Positions 1-9,700 are shown, numbered from the stretch's first letter. The stretch is 14,412 bases of DNA from Spinellus fusiger (GCA_025094145.1 JALLLS010000184.1:1-14412); one strand, 5' to 3'. A program made the numbers and translations. Notes: generated by a model not told the origin, from the letters alone.

Positions 1-300
1 TTTATTTGCTAGCTGCTCACAAATTATGTGAGACTAGTTCTGATAGCAACCAGAGAATATTATTGAGTGGCTAAATAAAATAAAAAATAAAAAATAAAAA
101 ATATTAAGGCCAAGAGTCAAGAGCCAGTGTCTGTTCCATCGGCGACCTAACCCTAGCCCATAGACAGTGCCAACAGGGTCTATTGTGACGACAGCACAAT
201 GAATAGACGGGTTTTCATAAAGACATTGACCAAGCCCTACTCTTTTTATTCATCATTATGAAGATATCATGTAGAATAGCAAGAAATAGGCATTGTAGAG
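1..300. other. Upstream non-coding DNA, no gene seen
   Basis: I see no open reading frame, RNA gene or mobile element here. The stretch includes a perfect inverted repeat, CTCACA-AATTA-TGTGAG (16-32, 6-bp arms, 5-nt spacer), which could be a dimeric factor site or chance. It also holds an AAAAT-type low-complexity tract at about 73-105. It probably serves as the distal promoter of the gene starting at 486. Confidence 0.5.
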
Positions 301-310
301 TATATAAATA
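301..310 (+). promoter_or_regulatory. TATA-like box for the repeat/CaaX gene
   Basis: The sequence TATATAAATA lies 176 nt before the chosen ATG at 486. It is followed by a pyrimidine-rich stretch (about 421-455, TTCCTTCC...TTTTTCTCTCT) of the kind often found near fungal transcription starts. Position and match are suggestive only; no transcript data are available. Confidence 0.4.
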
Positions 311-485
311 ATAAGTCTTTGTTGATGTCACAAGATAATAAAAAGAGCAAAAATGCGGGGGTTAAATGTTGGTTAACTTTTTTTTAGTGGCTAGTTCTCG
401 CTTTGTATTTAATCAGACATTTCCTTCCATTTCATTTCTTTTTCTCTCTATCCTATTGTTATCCTATATACAAAATACCAAAGTC

Positions 486-2319
486 ATGTCAACTGAACAG
501 AAGGATATTATTGAGACTGTGAATGAAACTCAGGAACAAGCCATTGACGTGTCTGTTGGTCAGGAAGAAGTCTCTACCACCACCCAAACTGAGGTGAGTC
601 ACTGCCGATTAAAGTGGTGGCATGTTAGAGGCTTTTTCTAGTGCCTGCACCGCTGTCTTTTCGTGTTTTTGGTGCTAATGTTATATCTTATGGCATTGCT
701 TTTAGGCTTCTGAACCTACTTCCGTGACTGCTGAGGAAGATAAGGTAGAAAATAAAACTGTCATGGATCCCAATGTTGTTGCCGTTGACTCCAAGGAGTT
801 TGAAGAGGCTGGCTATGCCACTTATGCCACTGTAGTTGCTACAGAAGAATCAGAGTCTATTGAGAAGGGTAATGAGTCCAATGATTTGAATCGCAATATT
901 AAGACTACTTTGGATACAGAGGTCATTCCTGCTAATTCAAAGGAGTTAAATAAGGAGGCTACCCCTGCTGAGGAGCAAGTCACGGAGGTTGAAACTATTG
1001 ATCAAAAAGAAACCATAATTGAAGCACCCAAAGAATTGGATGAGATTGTAAAGGCTGCCATTACTTCTGTTACAATCTCCCGTGTTATTGATCTGGAAGC
1101 TATTGTTACACAAGTGTCCGCCGACATTGATACAAAGAATAAAGAAAAGGCTACTGCTGCTGAGAAGGCCGCTGCTGAGAAGGCTGCCGAAGAAGAGAGA
1201 ATTGCTGCTGAGAAGGCTGCTGCTGAGAAGGCTGCCGAAGAAGAGAGAATTGCTGCTGAGAAGGCTGCTGCTGAAAAGGCTACCGAAGAAGAGAGAATTG
1301 CTGCTGAGAAGGCTGCTGCTGAAAAGGCTACCGAAGAAGAGAGAATTGCTGCTGAAAAGGCTGCTGCTGAGAAGGCCGCTGAGGGAGAGAGAATTGCTGC
1401 TGAGAAGGCTGCTGCTGAGAAGGCTGCCGAAGAAGAGAGAATTGCTGCTGAGAAGGCTGCTGCTGAGAAGGCTGCCGAAGAAGAGAGAATTGCTGCTGAG
1501 AAGGCTGCTGCTGAAAAGGCTACCGAAGAAGAGAGAATTGCTGCTGAAAAGGCTGCCGAAGAAGAGAGAATTGCTGCTGAGAAGGCTGCTGCTGAGAAGG
1601 CTGCCGAAGAAGAGAGAATTGCTGCTGAGAAGGCTGCTGCTGAGAAGGCTGCCGAAGAAGAGAGAATTGCTGCTGAGAAGGCTGCTGCTGAAAAGGCTAC
1701 CGAAGAAGAGAGAATTGCTGCTGAAAAGGCTGCTGCTGAGAAGGCCGCTGAGGGAGAGAGAATTGCTGCTGAGAAGGCTGCTGCTGAGAAGGCTGCTGCT
1801 GAGAAGGCTGCCGAAGAAGAGAGAATTGCTGCTGAGAAGGCTGCTGCTGAGAAGGCTGCCGAAGAAGAGAGAATTGCTGCTGAGAAGGCTGCTGCTGAGA
1901 AGGCTGCTGCTGAAAAGGCTACCGAAGAAGAGAGAATTGCTGCTGAGAAGGCTGCTGCTGAGAAGGCTGCCGAAGAAGAGAGAATTGCTGCTGAATCAAA
2001 GCCTGAACCTACACCCAAGTCAGCGCAGGACGCAGGCATCAAAGTAGAATCAAAAGAATCAACACATACACAGCCCAAGGAGGATGTAACAGCCTCCAAA
2101 GATATTCAACGACCAGAGCCAGCTGTGTCTGCCCGTATGGCAGCGAGTGATGTTGATCCCCAGGTACCTGTACCTGTAGTTGTGTCTGCCCCTACCCAGC
2201 AGGAGAAGATCCCATCTATCAAGACTGATAGCAAGAACACTGCTTCTCGTGCAAGCCAAGAGGCTAATACTACCTCTCCCGAGTCTCCAAAGACACCCAG
2301 TCGTTGTGCTATTATGTAA
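486..2319 (+). CDS. Alanine/glutamate/lysine helical-repeat protein with C-terminal CaaX box
   Basis: Two exons, 486-593 and 706-2319, encode 573 residues. The intron at 594-705 has a GTGAGT donor, a CTAAT branch point (675-679) and a TTTAG acceptor, and keeps the frame (phase 0). I do not recognise an orthologous family. Residues 1-187 are acidic and low complexity, beginning MSTEQKDIIETVNE. Residues 188-464 are a tandem repeat of AEKAAAEKAAEEERIA, expected to form a long charged alpha-helix or coiled coil. Residues 465-569 are Pro/Ser/Thr-rich and probably disordered. Residues 570-573 are CAIM, a CaaX box; Met as last residue usually favours farnesyltransferase, so the mature protein is predicted to be lipidated and held on the cytosolic face of a membrane. 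There is no signal peptide or membrane segment from this start. An in-frame ATG at 366 would add 40 hydrophobic residues, but it lies close to the TATA-like box in T-rich DNA, so I prefer 486. The function is unknown; a structural or scaffold role is inference. Confidence 0.8.
594..705 (+). other. Spliceosomal intron of the repeat/CaaX gene
   Basis: This 112-nt GT-AG intron has donor GAG|GTGAGT, a GCTAATG branch-like element 26-33 nt before the 3' end, and acceptor TTTTAG|GCT. Removing it joins Glu-36 to Ala-37 in frame, whereas reading through meets a stop at 639-641. Confidence 0.85.
1159..1989 (+). repeat. Coding minisatellite: 17 modules of (AEKAA)n-EEERIA
   Basis: The 831-nt array encodes 277 residues. 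Fourteen modules are the standard 16 residues (48 nt), one is 11 residues (AEKAAEEERIA, module 9) and two are 21 residues (modules 14 and 16). Length differences are always whole 5-residue AEKAA blocks (15 nt), which keep the frame. Variants are Ala or Thr before EEERIA, and a GERIA form (modules 5 and 13). Lys/Glu and Arg/Glu pairs fall at i,i+4 (K3-E7, K8-E12, R14-E2 of the next module), as expected for a stable single alpha-helix. Near-identical nucleotide units point to recent slippage or unequal exchange. Confidence 0.95.
2305..2316 (+). other. CaaX prenylation motif (Cys-Ala-Ile-Met)
   Basis: The last four codons before the TAA at 2317-2319 are TGT GCT ATT ATG, giving C-A-I-M preceded by Pro-Ser-Arg. 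In the known CaaX pathway the Cys is isoprenylated, the last three residues are removed and the Cys carboxyl-methylated; X = Met typically specifies farnesyl. A nearby basic residue (Arg-569) and a flexible Ser/Pro tail are compatible with this. Prediction only. Confidence 0.75.
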
Positions 2320-2462
2320 AAAGATCTAAAATGATAACCAACAACAAACCACCTACAAAGCACTCAAAATATTTTCTACATTTCCTTATCTTTATTATTG
2401 TTTTTGCGGCCATTAGGTCAAGTTCATATTTCTTCATTCATTTCATAATACTAACTTGTGTC

Positions 2463-2468
2463 AATAAA
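2463..2468 (+). terminator. Polyadenylation signal AATAAA of the repeat/CaaX gene
   Basis: A canonical AATAAA lies 144 nt after the stop codon, in T-rich DNA (2379-2455). It is followed by a GT-rich patch (ATATGTGTGTGA, about 2502-2513) that fits a downstream element. Confidence 0.6.
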
Positions 2469-3230
2469 GAAACTAATGGTCGGCAATTCCATTCACCTAC
2501 AATATGTGTGTGACTTGGTACCTTTTGCTTTGAATGAGTAAATATCAATATTTGATTCCTGATCTTTGATTCATCTTTCTTGATTTGAATAGTCTTCAGC
2601 TTAAAGTATTTCATTGTAAGCGCTGTTTGTACTCATCGTGCATTGGGCATTATGTACGAATCCCTTCCAGTAGAGGCTTGTCTTAATTTTTAAATATCAG
2701 TCCTTGTAACCTGGATTACCAACATTATTTGTTTACTCAGTCAATCGAGGTCAAAATGGGTAAGTCGTATCTCGACAAGGGACAGTGTAGGACAATACAA
2801 CCTTTCACAATAATAACCTTGTGATAGGACGAATACTAACTTACTAATAGAATAAACTTAGAAAAATGACGCCTATGAAAGACTAAATAAGAAATTATTA
2901 AACTCCAATTCTCTTTGCCCTCTCCAAGCACAGTTCCTCCATACTACGGCATGACTCTATGACGTTAATGATCGTCATTCTCAGTATTGTATTCAGAGGT
3001 AGTGCAACTTGAGGCAGAGAGGTACAATCAATCATGTTTAGAAAGAAGGTTTGACTAAAGAAACATCAGGCCATTCATTCTCTTCTTAGCCATGACAGTT
3101 CTCTACAGTGTAGTTCTGTTGGCTTATCGAATGAATTGTCTATAAGCCAGACATATAGGCAGGTAGGATAGTACCTATTTCCAAGAGAAAGACTCTGTAT
3201 TGGACAGAAAATAGCAGAAAAAGCCTTTTA

Positions 3231-3290
3231 ATCTATCTATCTATCTTTCCTTTTTTTTTTTTTAAAAAAAAAAATAAAATAAAAAAAAAT
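3231..3290. repeat. Low-complexity block: (CTAT)n then T13/A11 and A-rich tract
   Basis: CTAT-type tetranucleotides are followed by 13 T (3251-3263), directly abutted by 11 A (3264-3274) and further A-rich sequence. The T/A junction is self-complementary and could form a hairpin or act as a nucleosome-excluding tract; it is also a likely spot for assembly error. Confidence 0.85.
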
Positions 3291-3738
3291 AAGAAATGAA
3301 ATGAAGAGAAGATATCACAGTAAAGCTTAATAGGAAGAATATCTGTTCAGGGATCAGACACAAACAGATATTCAAGTGGATAAATGTGTTTCTTCAGCTG
3401 AACAAGAAAACTTAAGGATACACTGCAGACAAAATACGATACCCTTCCGAAAATAAAACACAGTCTAGAATGAGTAAGGTAGGATATAATGGAACCTTCT
3501 GTATACACTTCTTTCAATACAAAACTCATCTACTTTATAAACAACTGATCTTATGAAGCCACCCAGGCAGATCACGGTGAGAAAGTATCTCATACGCTGT
3601 TGAGATAGTGATAAGAATGTCTTGATAATAGCAAATTTTAAATGCCTCTTCCTATGAGTTAGACACAAACACAAACACAATAGATATCCATCATTGTTAC
3701 TCCACGATTAGGCATATAAATAAAGAAGCTTTGTTACC

Positions 3739-5941
3739 TTAACTTGATTCCTCTGCTTCAATAGTGGAGCTGGGATACCTCTCCCTAAGAGTGCTACTTG
3801 GTACTTGTTGCAACCTGTTGCTAGACAACAAGGTAAAAACTCCAACACATGAAAGAAATGCCCATATCAAGTAGGTACGGACAGGAAAAGAAATCCAGTC
3901 AAGGGACAATGTTCTGATACAATAATATGTTATTCATCAGATACTCTATTAAATCAGAACACTTACGTTGACCATAAAATACCGCATGTTGCAGGACCAA
4001 ACGCACGCATTCCACTAGCACAGCCTATTGATCATTTTAGTCTATTTTCATGCCAGAGGAGGAAGGGAAAGTGTGTGTGTGTGTGTTTTTTTTTTTTTAC
4101 ATTGTGAAAATCCATTGATTGCCCCTAAAGAGTCAGTTCTAGTGACAGCATTATTGAGGAGGAGTACGGCTCCAGTAATAGCGATGGTTTGACAGACTGT
4201 CTTGGCTGCAAGCCCAGACAAGAGTCCCACCCAAACCCAAAAGTTAGTGTGTGTCTTTCCATAAATGTCTGGTATCTCGTACAGATAATATGTGAGCTCC
4301 TGTGCCACAAACACAAAGACAGAGATGAAAAGAACGGAACGGTATAACCTGAGAGAACCGAAACGCCGTGTCAGACAATGGAATAAAAAGAGTTGCACTG
4401 TCATTGTAATACAGGCTGAAAAAGATAAAGCAGTACCAATGTTACTAGAGCTAAACCCTAAACCACCCAAGCCTCTTTGACTGGCAGTCCATATAGAAAA
4501 GAGTTCTTAAAGGTGAGCAGACATTCTTCTCTTTTAGTAGGATTACCATCATAGAATACATTCTGATAAGTGACAAGACTAGAGGTTATACATATAGCAA
4601 TAACAGGCTTTGTCAGAGAAGCAAAGAACGAAGAGACAAATGTGCCATTTTTCCACGTGTCCACAGACAAAGAGTGTGGAGGATTCGACGTGAATGTGTT
4701 GTACTTTGCATTTGTTTTTGAATTTGAAAAGAGGCCATTGGATAGGGTGTTTGTAGGATTGTGTTTTACAGTGACCAATGTTTCCTCCAGCAGTATGAAC
4801 CCTGCTATCCACCCTATACTGGCAATAGCAGAAGCAAGGAAGCAGGGTAGAAAGTAGGGATATTCAGTCAACCATTCAGTCAGCAATCCTCCTCCTCCAA
4901 ATACATGGGGTATTTCTGTACTGGATTAGAGAGATAACCTATACAGAATAGAAAGCTCAACATACACGGCCTAGGCTTGTGTTCTCACCTCCTATAAAAG
5001 CCCCGACAATACCACCAAGTCCAAAGACAACTTGCAAGAATGAAAAGGCTTGGGCTCTTTGGGCTACTGAATTTTCAAGTGTCATTTCAGACACCATACT
5101 TTCACTATGCTAATGTTACCGTTCTATGATTTAACAGACATGAATTGTAAGACAAATTTAGCATCCAAACACATTTATTTACATACGAGTAAGCCACACA
5201 TAGTTCTTGATAATAAAGCCCATGCATAAGACTTTGAAATGCCAAAGAGAAGTACCCCAACAATGGTACTTCCTAGTCCAAAGAACAAAACAGGACGCCG
5301 TCCAATTCTATCTGATAACATTCCCCATGGAATACCTTTATTGTGAAAGTAGAATAAGAAGGAATAAGGAATAAGAGAATAAGAGAATAAGTGTATAGAG
5401 TATCTGTTCTATTCTACTGACTTACTTGTACAGAACTGGGATATTCCAAAAGAGGTAGCTATTAAGCTAACACGATAGCCTACTTGAGACTCATCTTCTT
5501 TATAATACTCCTGCACCATCTATAATACAAATCTTTCTTTGTCAATAGCTACTCTATAGACCATCTCATATAATGACTCACAAAGTAAATGAATGGAATA
5601 TGAAGAGTAAAAGTAAGTGGCTCCTTTATTAAAGAGTTAGTTTCGCTCTTATTCTATCCATTATCACCAGTCAATTAAAGTCAACTTACAGCAAACCGAC
5701 AAGCAAACAATAAGAACAATTGTAGCCTTGGTAGAGGTTTATTATCTCTTATTAAATGAGACTGATGTTTCCATGTCTAATTATATTTATATATATATTT
5801 CTTTCTTTCTTTATCTCTCTCTCCCTCTCTCTCGTCTCTGTGTGTGTGTGTGTGTGTGAATATGTAAAGAGGAGAAAGAAGGGAAAGAGCTAATGATAAA
5901 CACAACACTGATCTTGTATTTATTTTCTGTTCAAGTTGCAT
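3739..5941 (-). CDS. Major facilitator superfamily transporter (DHA1/ZIFL-like, fungal YCR023C-type)
   Basis: Proton-coupled efflux or uptake carrier of unknown substrate, expected in the plasma or vacuolar membrane. Exons in coding order: 5941-5909 (tentative), 5776-5690, 5623-5582, 5519-5426, 5335-5187, 5109-4989, 4915-4547, 4505-4101, 4024-3967, 3913-3739; the joins are phase-consistent and give about 510 residues, normal for 12-helix MFS. Family signs: PLPRLQLFLLF at helix 1; motif A GMLSDRIGRRP (about 90-100) after helix 2; RTMCG in helix 4 (motif B Arg); GLGGIVGAFIG in helix 5; YPYFLPCF before helix 6; a central loop of about 55 residues; DELFSIWTASQRGLGGLGFS after helix 7; SLGAINGFSQCCASGMRAFGP at helices 10-11. 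The N-terminus is uncertain: the exon at 5776 has no in-frame ATG, and the proposed first exon (ATG 5941-5939) needs a weak GTGTTG donor and a 132-nt intron through microsatellite DNA. It converges with the repeat gene and diverges from the Ca2+ channel gene. Confidence 0.9.
4071..4098. repeat. (GT)8-T13 microsatellite inside a transporter intron
   Basis: GT dinucleotides (4071-4086) run into T (4086-4098). On the coding strand of the transporter this is the 5' half of the 76-nt intron (4100-4025): a poly-A directly after the GTAAAA donor, followed by CA repeats. Length polymorphism here would change the intron but not the protein. Confidence 0.9.
5582..5623 (-). other. 42-nt microexon of the MFS transporter
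   Basis: This exon encodes 14 residues, EPLTFTLHIPFIYF, the second half of transmembrane helix 1. It is flanked by an AATAAAG acceptor and a GTGAGT donor and is phase 0 on both sides, so skipping it would keep the frame but destroy helix 1. Both flanking exons and the EPxTFT-like family pattern support it. Confidence 0.85.
5781..5858. repeat. Compound microsatellite (TA/TTTC/TC/TG)
   Basis: An AT-rich TATATAT tract passes into (CTTT)n, then (CT)n, then (GT) dinucleotides at 5840-5858. It falls in the proposed first intron of the transporter and adjoins the ATAATTAG acceptor (5777-5784 on the minus strand). Confidence 0.9.
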
Positions 5942-6749
5942 AATTATCTGCACCACCCCAATTCGTCGCTCAGTCAATATAGAATCAGATAAAATCAGCA
6001 CCCTCGTTAATCAACAGATACATTTTAATACCATGATTTCTGTTTAAACTACACGTCAATCCAAGCTACAGATCATTCATTAAACGACTCGTATATTCTA
6101 TTACTATATCCAGGTTACTTTAATAAAGAGTTCAAGGACAGAAGTTAAACTTATTTAAACTATGATAATAGACTATAAGAATCCATTACAAATACATCAG
6201 TGTGTATACATTATGCTAGTGTACCCTTATTATCACAACTTTACTAGAAGAATCCATTGATCATTGGCTAAACATTCCATAAGAAATTTAATAGATTAAT
6301 AAACAAATACACTATTTTATTTGTAAGTTGTTGGTATTAGTATTGGTATTAGTATTAGTGTTTGACTCTGTAGATACAAAGAGATGTGCAAGAGAACAAG
6401 AAATACACTACAAAAGAATTAAGCAGTTACTTATAGTAAAGACTATACCATTTAAATAATAACAATAAAAAGAAGCCCTGCTTGTAAACAAAGACATCTT
6501 AGTCAATTCTCTTGCTTCTTTCTATTTCTCTTCCAAGACATTCTTTTCATAGGACAATAACAATTCAAACGCACAGAGTAAATGCCTATTTCTTACTAAT
6601 GAAAATGACACAATGAGAAGGAATAAAAGGGAAAAGAGGGGATAAAGCACCAGGAATCAAAGATAACAAACAAGGGAAATGTGGCAAAGGCAGTATCTAA
6701 AATATGGTAGGCTACGCAACGGAACCGTCACAGCGGCGAATAGACTTCA
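5942..6749. promoter_or_regulatory. Divergent promoter region between MFS transporter and Ca2+ channel genes
   Basis: About 0.8 kb of AT-rich DNA with no coding signal or RNA gene that I can support, lying between two head-to-head starts. It must hold both core promoters. Candidate elements: a CCAAT box on the minus strand (complement of ATTGG, 6263-6267), about 320 nt before the transporter start, and a GTATTA-type hexamer repeat at about 6333-6358. No clear TATA box is placed for the channel gene. Two overlapping short upstream reading frames occupy 6679-6757. Confidence 0.5.
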
Positions 6750-6757
6750 ATGAATAG
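6679..6757 (+). promoter_or_regulatory. Two overlapping uORFs before the Ca2+ channel start
   Basis: uORF A runs from ATG 6679 to TGA 6751-6753 (24 codons); its stop overlaps the channel's first ATG as ATGA at 6750-6753. uORF B runs from ATG 6704 to TAG 6755-6757 (17 codons), overlapping that ATG by 8 nt. Both end before the second in-frame ATG at 6786. If transcribed, they would hinder initiation at 6750 and favour reinitiation at or after it. The transcript start is unknown, so they may lie outside the mRNA. Confidence 0.35.
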
Positions 6758-9700
6758 ACTAAAGACATCTTCTACAGCTGTAGTCATGTCCAAGAACAAT
6801 GATCAGTTTCTTCGTATAGGAGACGAAATATGTCTCTATGATGAAGACAGTAACGTACTTGTTGCTGAAAACCCATTAGAGACAAGAGCCTGTGCACGCC
6901 CCACTATAAGCAACCGTCTCTCATCTGAAGCACTGGGGACATGTATCTTTACCATTGAACCGCAACAGAGCCATACAGAGAAGAAAGCCTTGGAACTGTT
7001 TTTAGGAGATGATGATCTGACAGCAAGCATGTATCCTGATATGTCTCCAGCAGAACTATCAGATCTAAAGTCTCTCCAATCCAGGGCTGGAAAAGAAGAG
7101 CTCCAAAACGAGACTGAAAAGCGAAGACTGTTTGGAAAGCCTGTTCTTTATGGCCAAGTGATTCAAATGTACAACAGCCATTTTAGCAAGTATCTTACGG
7201 TAACAGGTCGTACGTGCAAGACAGATGTATCACACTTGCAGGTGAATCTCTCCAAGGACATCATTGGTTATTTTAAAATTATGCCACGCTACAGAATACG
7301 CGTGGATGGTGAACCTGTTCAGTGGGGAGATACAATAGCCATTCAATGTGTCAGACCAGAAGGCTATCTGAATGTAGGCACTAAGCCATTACGTTCAGAT
7401 ATCTACTCTACAGACTACTATGAGGTGTATTCACATACACGTATTTCCTCATGGACAATGAAATGTCACTGTTCAGCCACTGTTCAGCAGGATGCTGTAA
7501 AGTCAAAGTATATCAACTCTGCCCAGCTTGTAAGATTCTATCACAAAGAAATGGAAGCCTACTTGGAAACACCTGTGCTCAATAGGTAACATCATCTTCT
7601 GGAAAGACATAGTATCAAACAAAGGAGGAATATTAAGCAAAAAAAGTATAGAAATGAGGGCGATGTACGGCTTAACAAACACATTCTTAACCCATTGGAT
7701 CCTAAAGAAAGTGATGCTCCACTAGCATTTTGGGAGGTAAACTACTCATAACATAGTGATTTTTTCTCTTCTTACTCTCTACTATAGATAGAGAATGCCA
7801 AAACTGTCAATGGATCCAAAGTGCGCTGGAAAAAGCCAGTAAGAATTCGACATGTTGCTTCGAGATCTTATCTGTACATTGATCCCAACAATGTGCGTAT
7901 TGATATGAACAGCCACAAGATTACATTTTCTTTGGGATTAGTCAAAGATCCTCTGTGTGTTGATAACAACGATGCAACCTTATTCACACTTGAGCCTGTG
8001 TCTGAACCAACAAGCTCTGGTGTTTCATTTGGAAATTACATTCGTATTCAACACGTAGTGACCAAATGTTGGATACATGCAGCTGCAGAAGATGAAATTC
8101 AAAGCAGCTCTTCTATACCAATGCCTTTTACACTTGCACCCGATCCTTTATCACAAATGCAAAGCAAGATACCTATTCCCATTTCTATCAATAAACAATC
8201 GTCCATGCGATATGACTCCACCAATGCAAGTCTTTACACCAGTCCTTCATTAGAACCGGGAGAACCACCTGTCTATCATGTCACTGCTTCTCAGGATTTC
8301 TATTACCACGATTGTTTCACTGTAACCCAAGTCAGTGATCATCTCAAAGACACCTTTAATTATGTCAACGAGCTACTACCAAGTCTACAGCGGTATCTGA
8401 GAAAAGAAAGAAAGGCTGATCCAGAAAACCAAGACTTAACCCAGGCCAGTCATTTCCCAATTTCCCGTAGTGAATTTGAAAGCATTACAGAAATTCTGGT
8501 AAATCATTTTATTGTTTAGAAATCAGTTCAGGCCCACTCACATTTAATGTATAGAAAGAATTGGTGCGGTTTTGTACCAACAGTAAAGAACCTGATCTTG
8601 TTAGACGTGTTGGATTACCAAATGAATGTAGGTGCTATCCCTTTGACTAAAAGTATATACTTACAGATGGAGCTATTCTACAGACCACCAATCTCTTATC
8701 CGTGATATTGGAATTGTTGAATGTGTTATCAATATGATACAGATTCCCTTTGATTTGGGAAAACGATACCAGGCAAGAAGTCAGGGCAGATACGACAAGA
8801 CAGGACATCATGAAATGCCGTGTGAAGACATTGTTCAAGTCAAAGACATTTTCACCAGTCGTGAGGCTCGATTAAAAACTATTCTTACTCTTTGCTACAA
8901 TCTTCTTCGCGTCTTTTTAGTGGGAGAATCAAGGTATCAAGAATCAGATGAACAAACAAAGAATCAAAAGCACGTTCTCAAAGTAGCTGGAGACACCGGT
9001 ATTGAAATATTTGCCCAGCATCTGCCCTACCAGATAGGAGCTACAGATATGATGGTGAATTTATTACACAACAACAGCAGTGTTGTGGAGCGTATTTCAT
9101 CCTCCCAGCCTTCCATTATCCAGACAGTGATACATTATGCACGAGAGAAAATGAACACTGCGATCGAGGGATTGATCAAGCCTGGCTATTCCATGAATCA
9201 AGACGATTATGAATCTTCTAGCTTCTTTGATCTTCTTGCTGGATTTTGCCACACAGAGACGCGTGGTTTGCTTGCGTCTAATCGTGATCAAATTCTTGAC
9301 AAGATGTTTAATGTGAATGATGAAAACTATTCTTTTCTGAAGACACGGGTCACTCAAGAAACGGGTGCTGTAGAAATCAAACTACTCAATGACACATGGA
9401 GAGATCTTGATCTTCTTCTCTACGACAGTTCACCTACAGCTCGTTCTTTTGTGCAGAGTCTGTTAAAGTTGATTTACTCATTATGTTATGGAGCCAACAG
9501 AAAGTATTTAAAGGCCATTTGTCTTTGCATTGGAGAAGCAGCCTGTTTAAAGTGTATTGGATGTGTCAATCTTCCCTGTCAAATAAGAGCCACTTTTTGT
9601 GATTTATTGAGAGGTAAGATACTTTTATCTTAAAGGAAAAGTTACTGGGTCTAATCAATGCTTTATTTGTGAATATAAAGTACTCTATATCGATATATCG

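Larger units (their letters stand above)
2320..3738. other. Convergent intergenic region, no convincing gene
   Basis: This lies between the stop of the plus-strand repeat gene and the stop of the minus-strand transporter. It holds the 3' UTR of the former (to about 2515) and presumably that of the latter. I see no conserved protein, tRNA or rRNA. Short open frames on the minus strand (3347-3529, 3465-3680) lack family resemblance and splice context. Structures present: an orphan intron-like element (2760-2850), a small inverted repeat ATGACG-8 nt-CGTCAT (2959-2978), and the low-complexity block at 3231-3290. No AATAAA for the transporter is evident on the minus strand; the nearest variant is TATAAA at about 3533-3538. 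Confidence 0.55.

Noticed and set aside
155..165. Telomere-like CCTAACCCTA fragment near 146-156
   Set aside because: A single copy with no tandem array, so chance.
366..485. In-frame upstream ATG adding a hydrophobic leader to the repeat protein
   Set aside because: It lies about 56 nt after the TATA-like box in T-rich, UTR-like DNA. A membrane leader fits poorly with a cytosolic CaaX protein. Not fully excluded.
1002..2099. 365-codon open frame on the minus strand through the repeat array
   Set aside because: It is the antisense image of the GCT/GAG/AAG-rich repeat, giving Ala/Ser/Phe monotony, and has no splice or promoter context. The 1082-2047 plus-strand frame (Leu/Arg/Lys) is rejected for the same reason.
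2641..2680. Possible tRNA T-arm (GTACGAATCCC)
   Set aside because: There is no matching A box or acceptor stem, and the T-loop consensus is broken.
3347..3680. Two short overlapping minus-strand open frames (60 and 71 codons)
   Set aside because: They show no family resemblance, run antisense to each other's spacing, and sit in AT-rich DNA beyond the transporter stop.
5777..6001. 74-codon minus-strand frame as the transporter N-terminus
   Set aside because: It begins with GTG, not ATG, and runs through CA/GA microsatellite translation (THTHTH, REGERDKERKK). Only its ATG at 5941-5939 is kept as a tentative start.
7586..7612. 27-nt intron alternative (acceptor ACATAG) after channel exon 1
   Set aside because: It keeps the frame but is shorter than a workable intron; the AAAG at 7621-7624 gives a 39-nt intron in the same frame.
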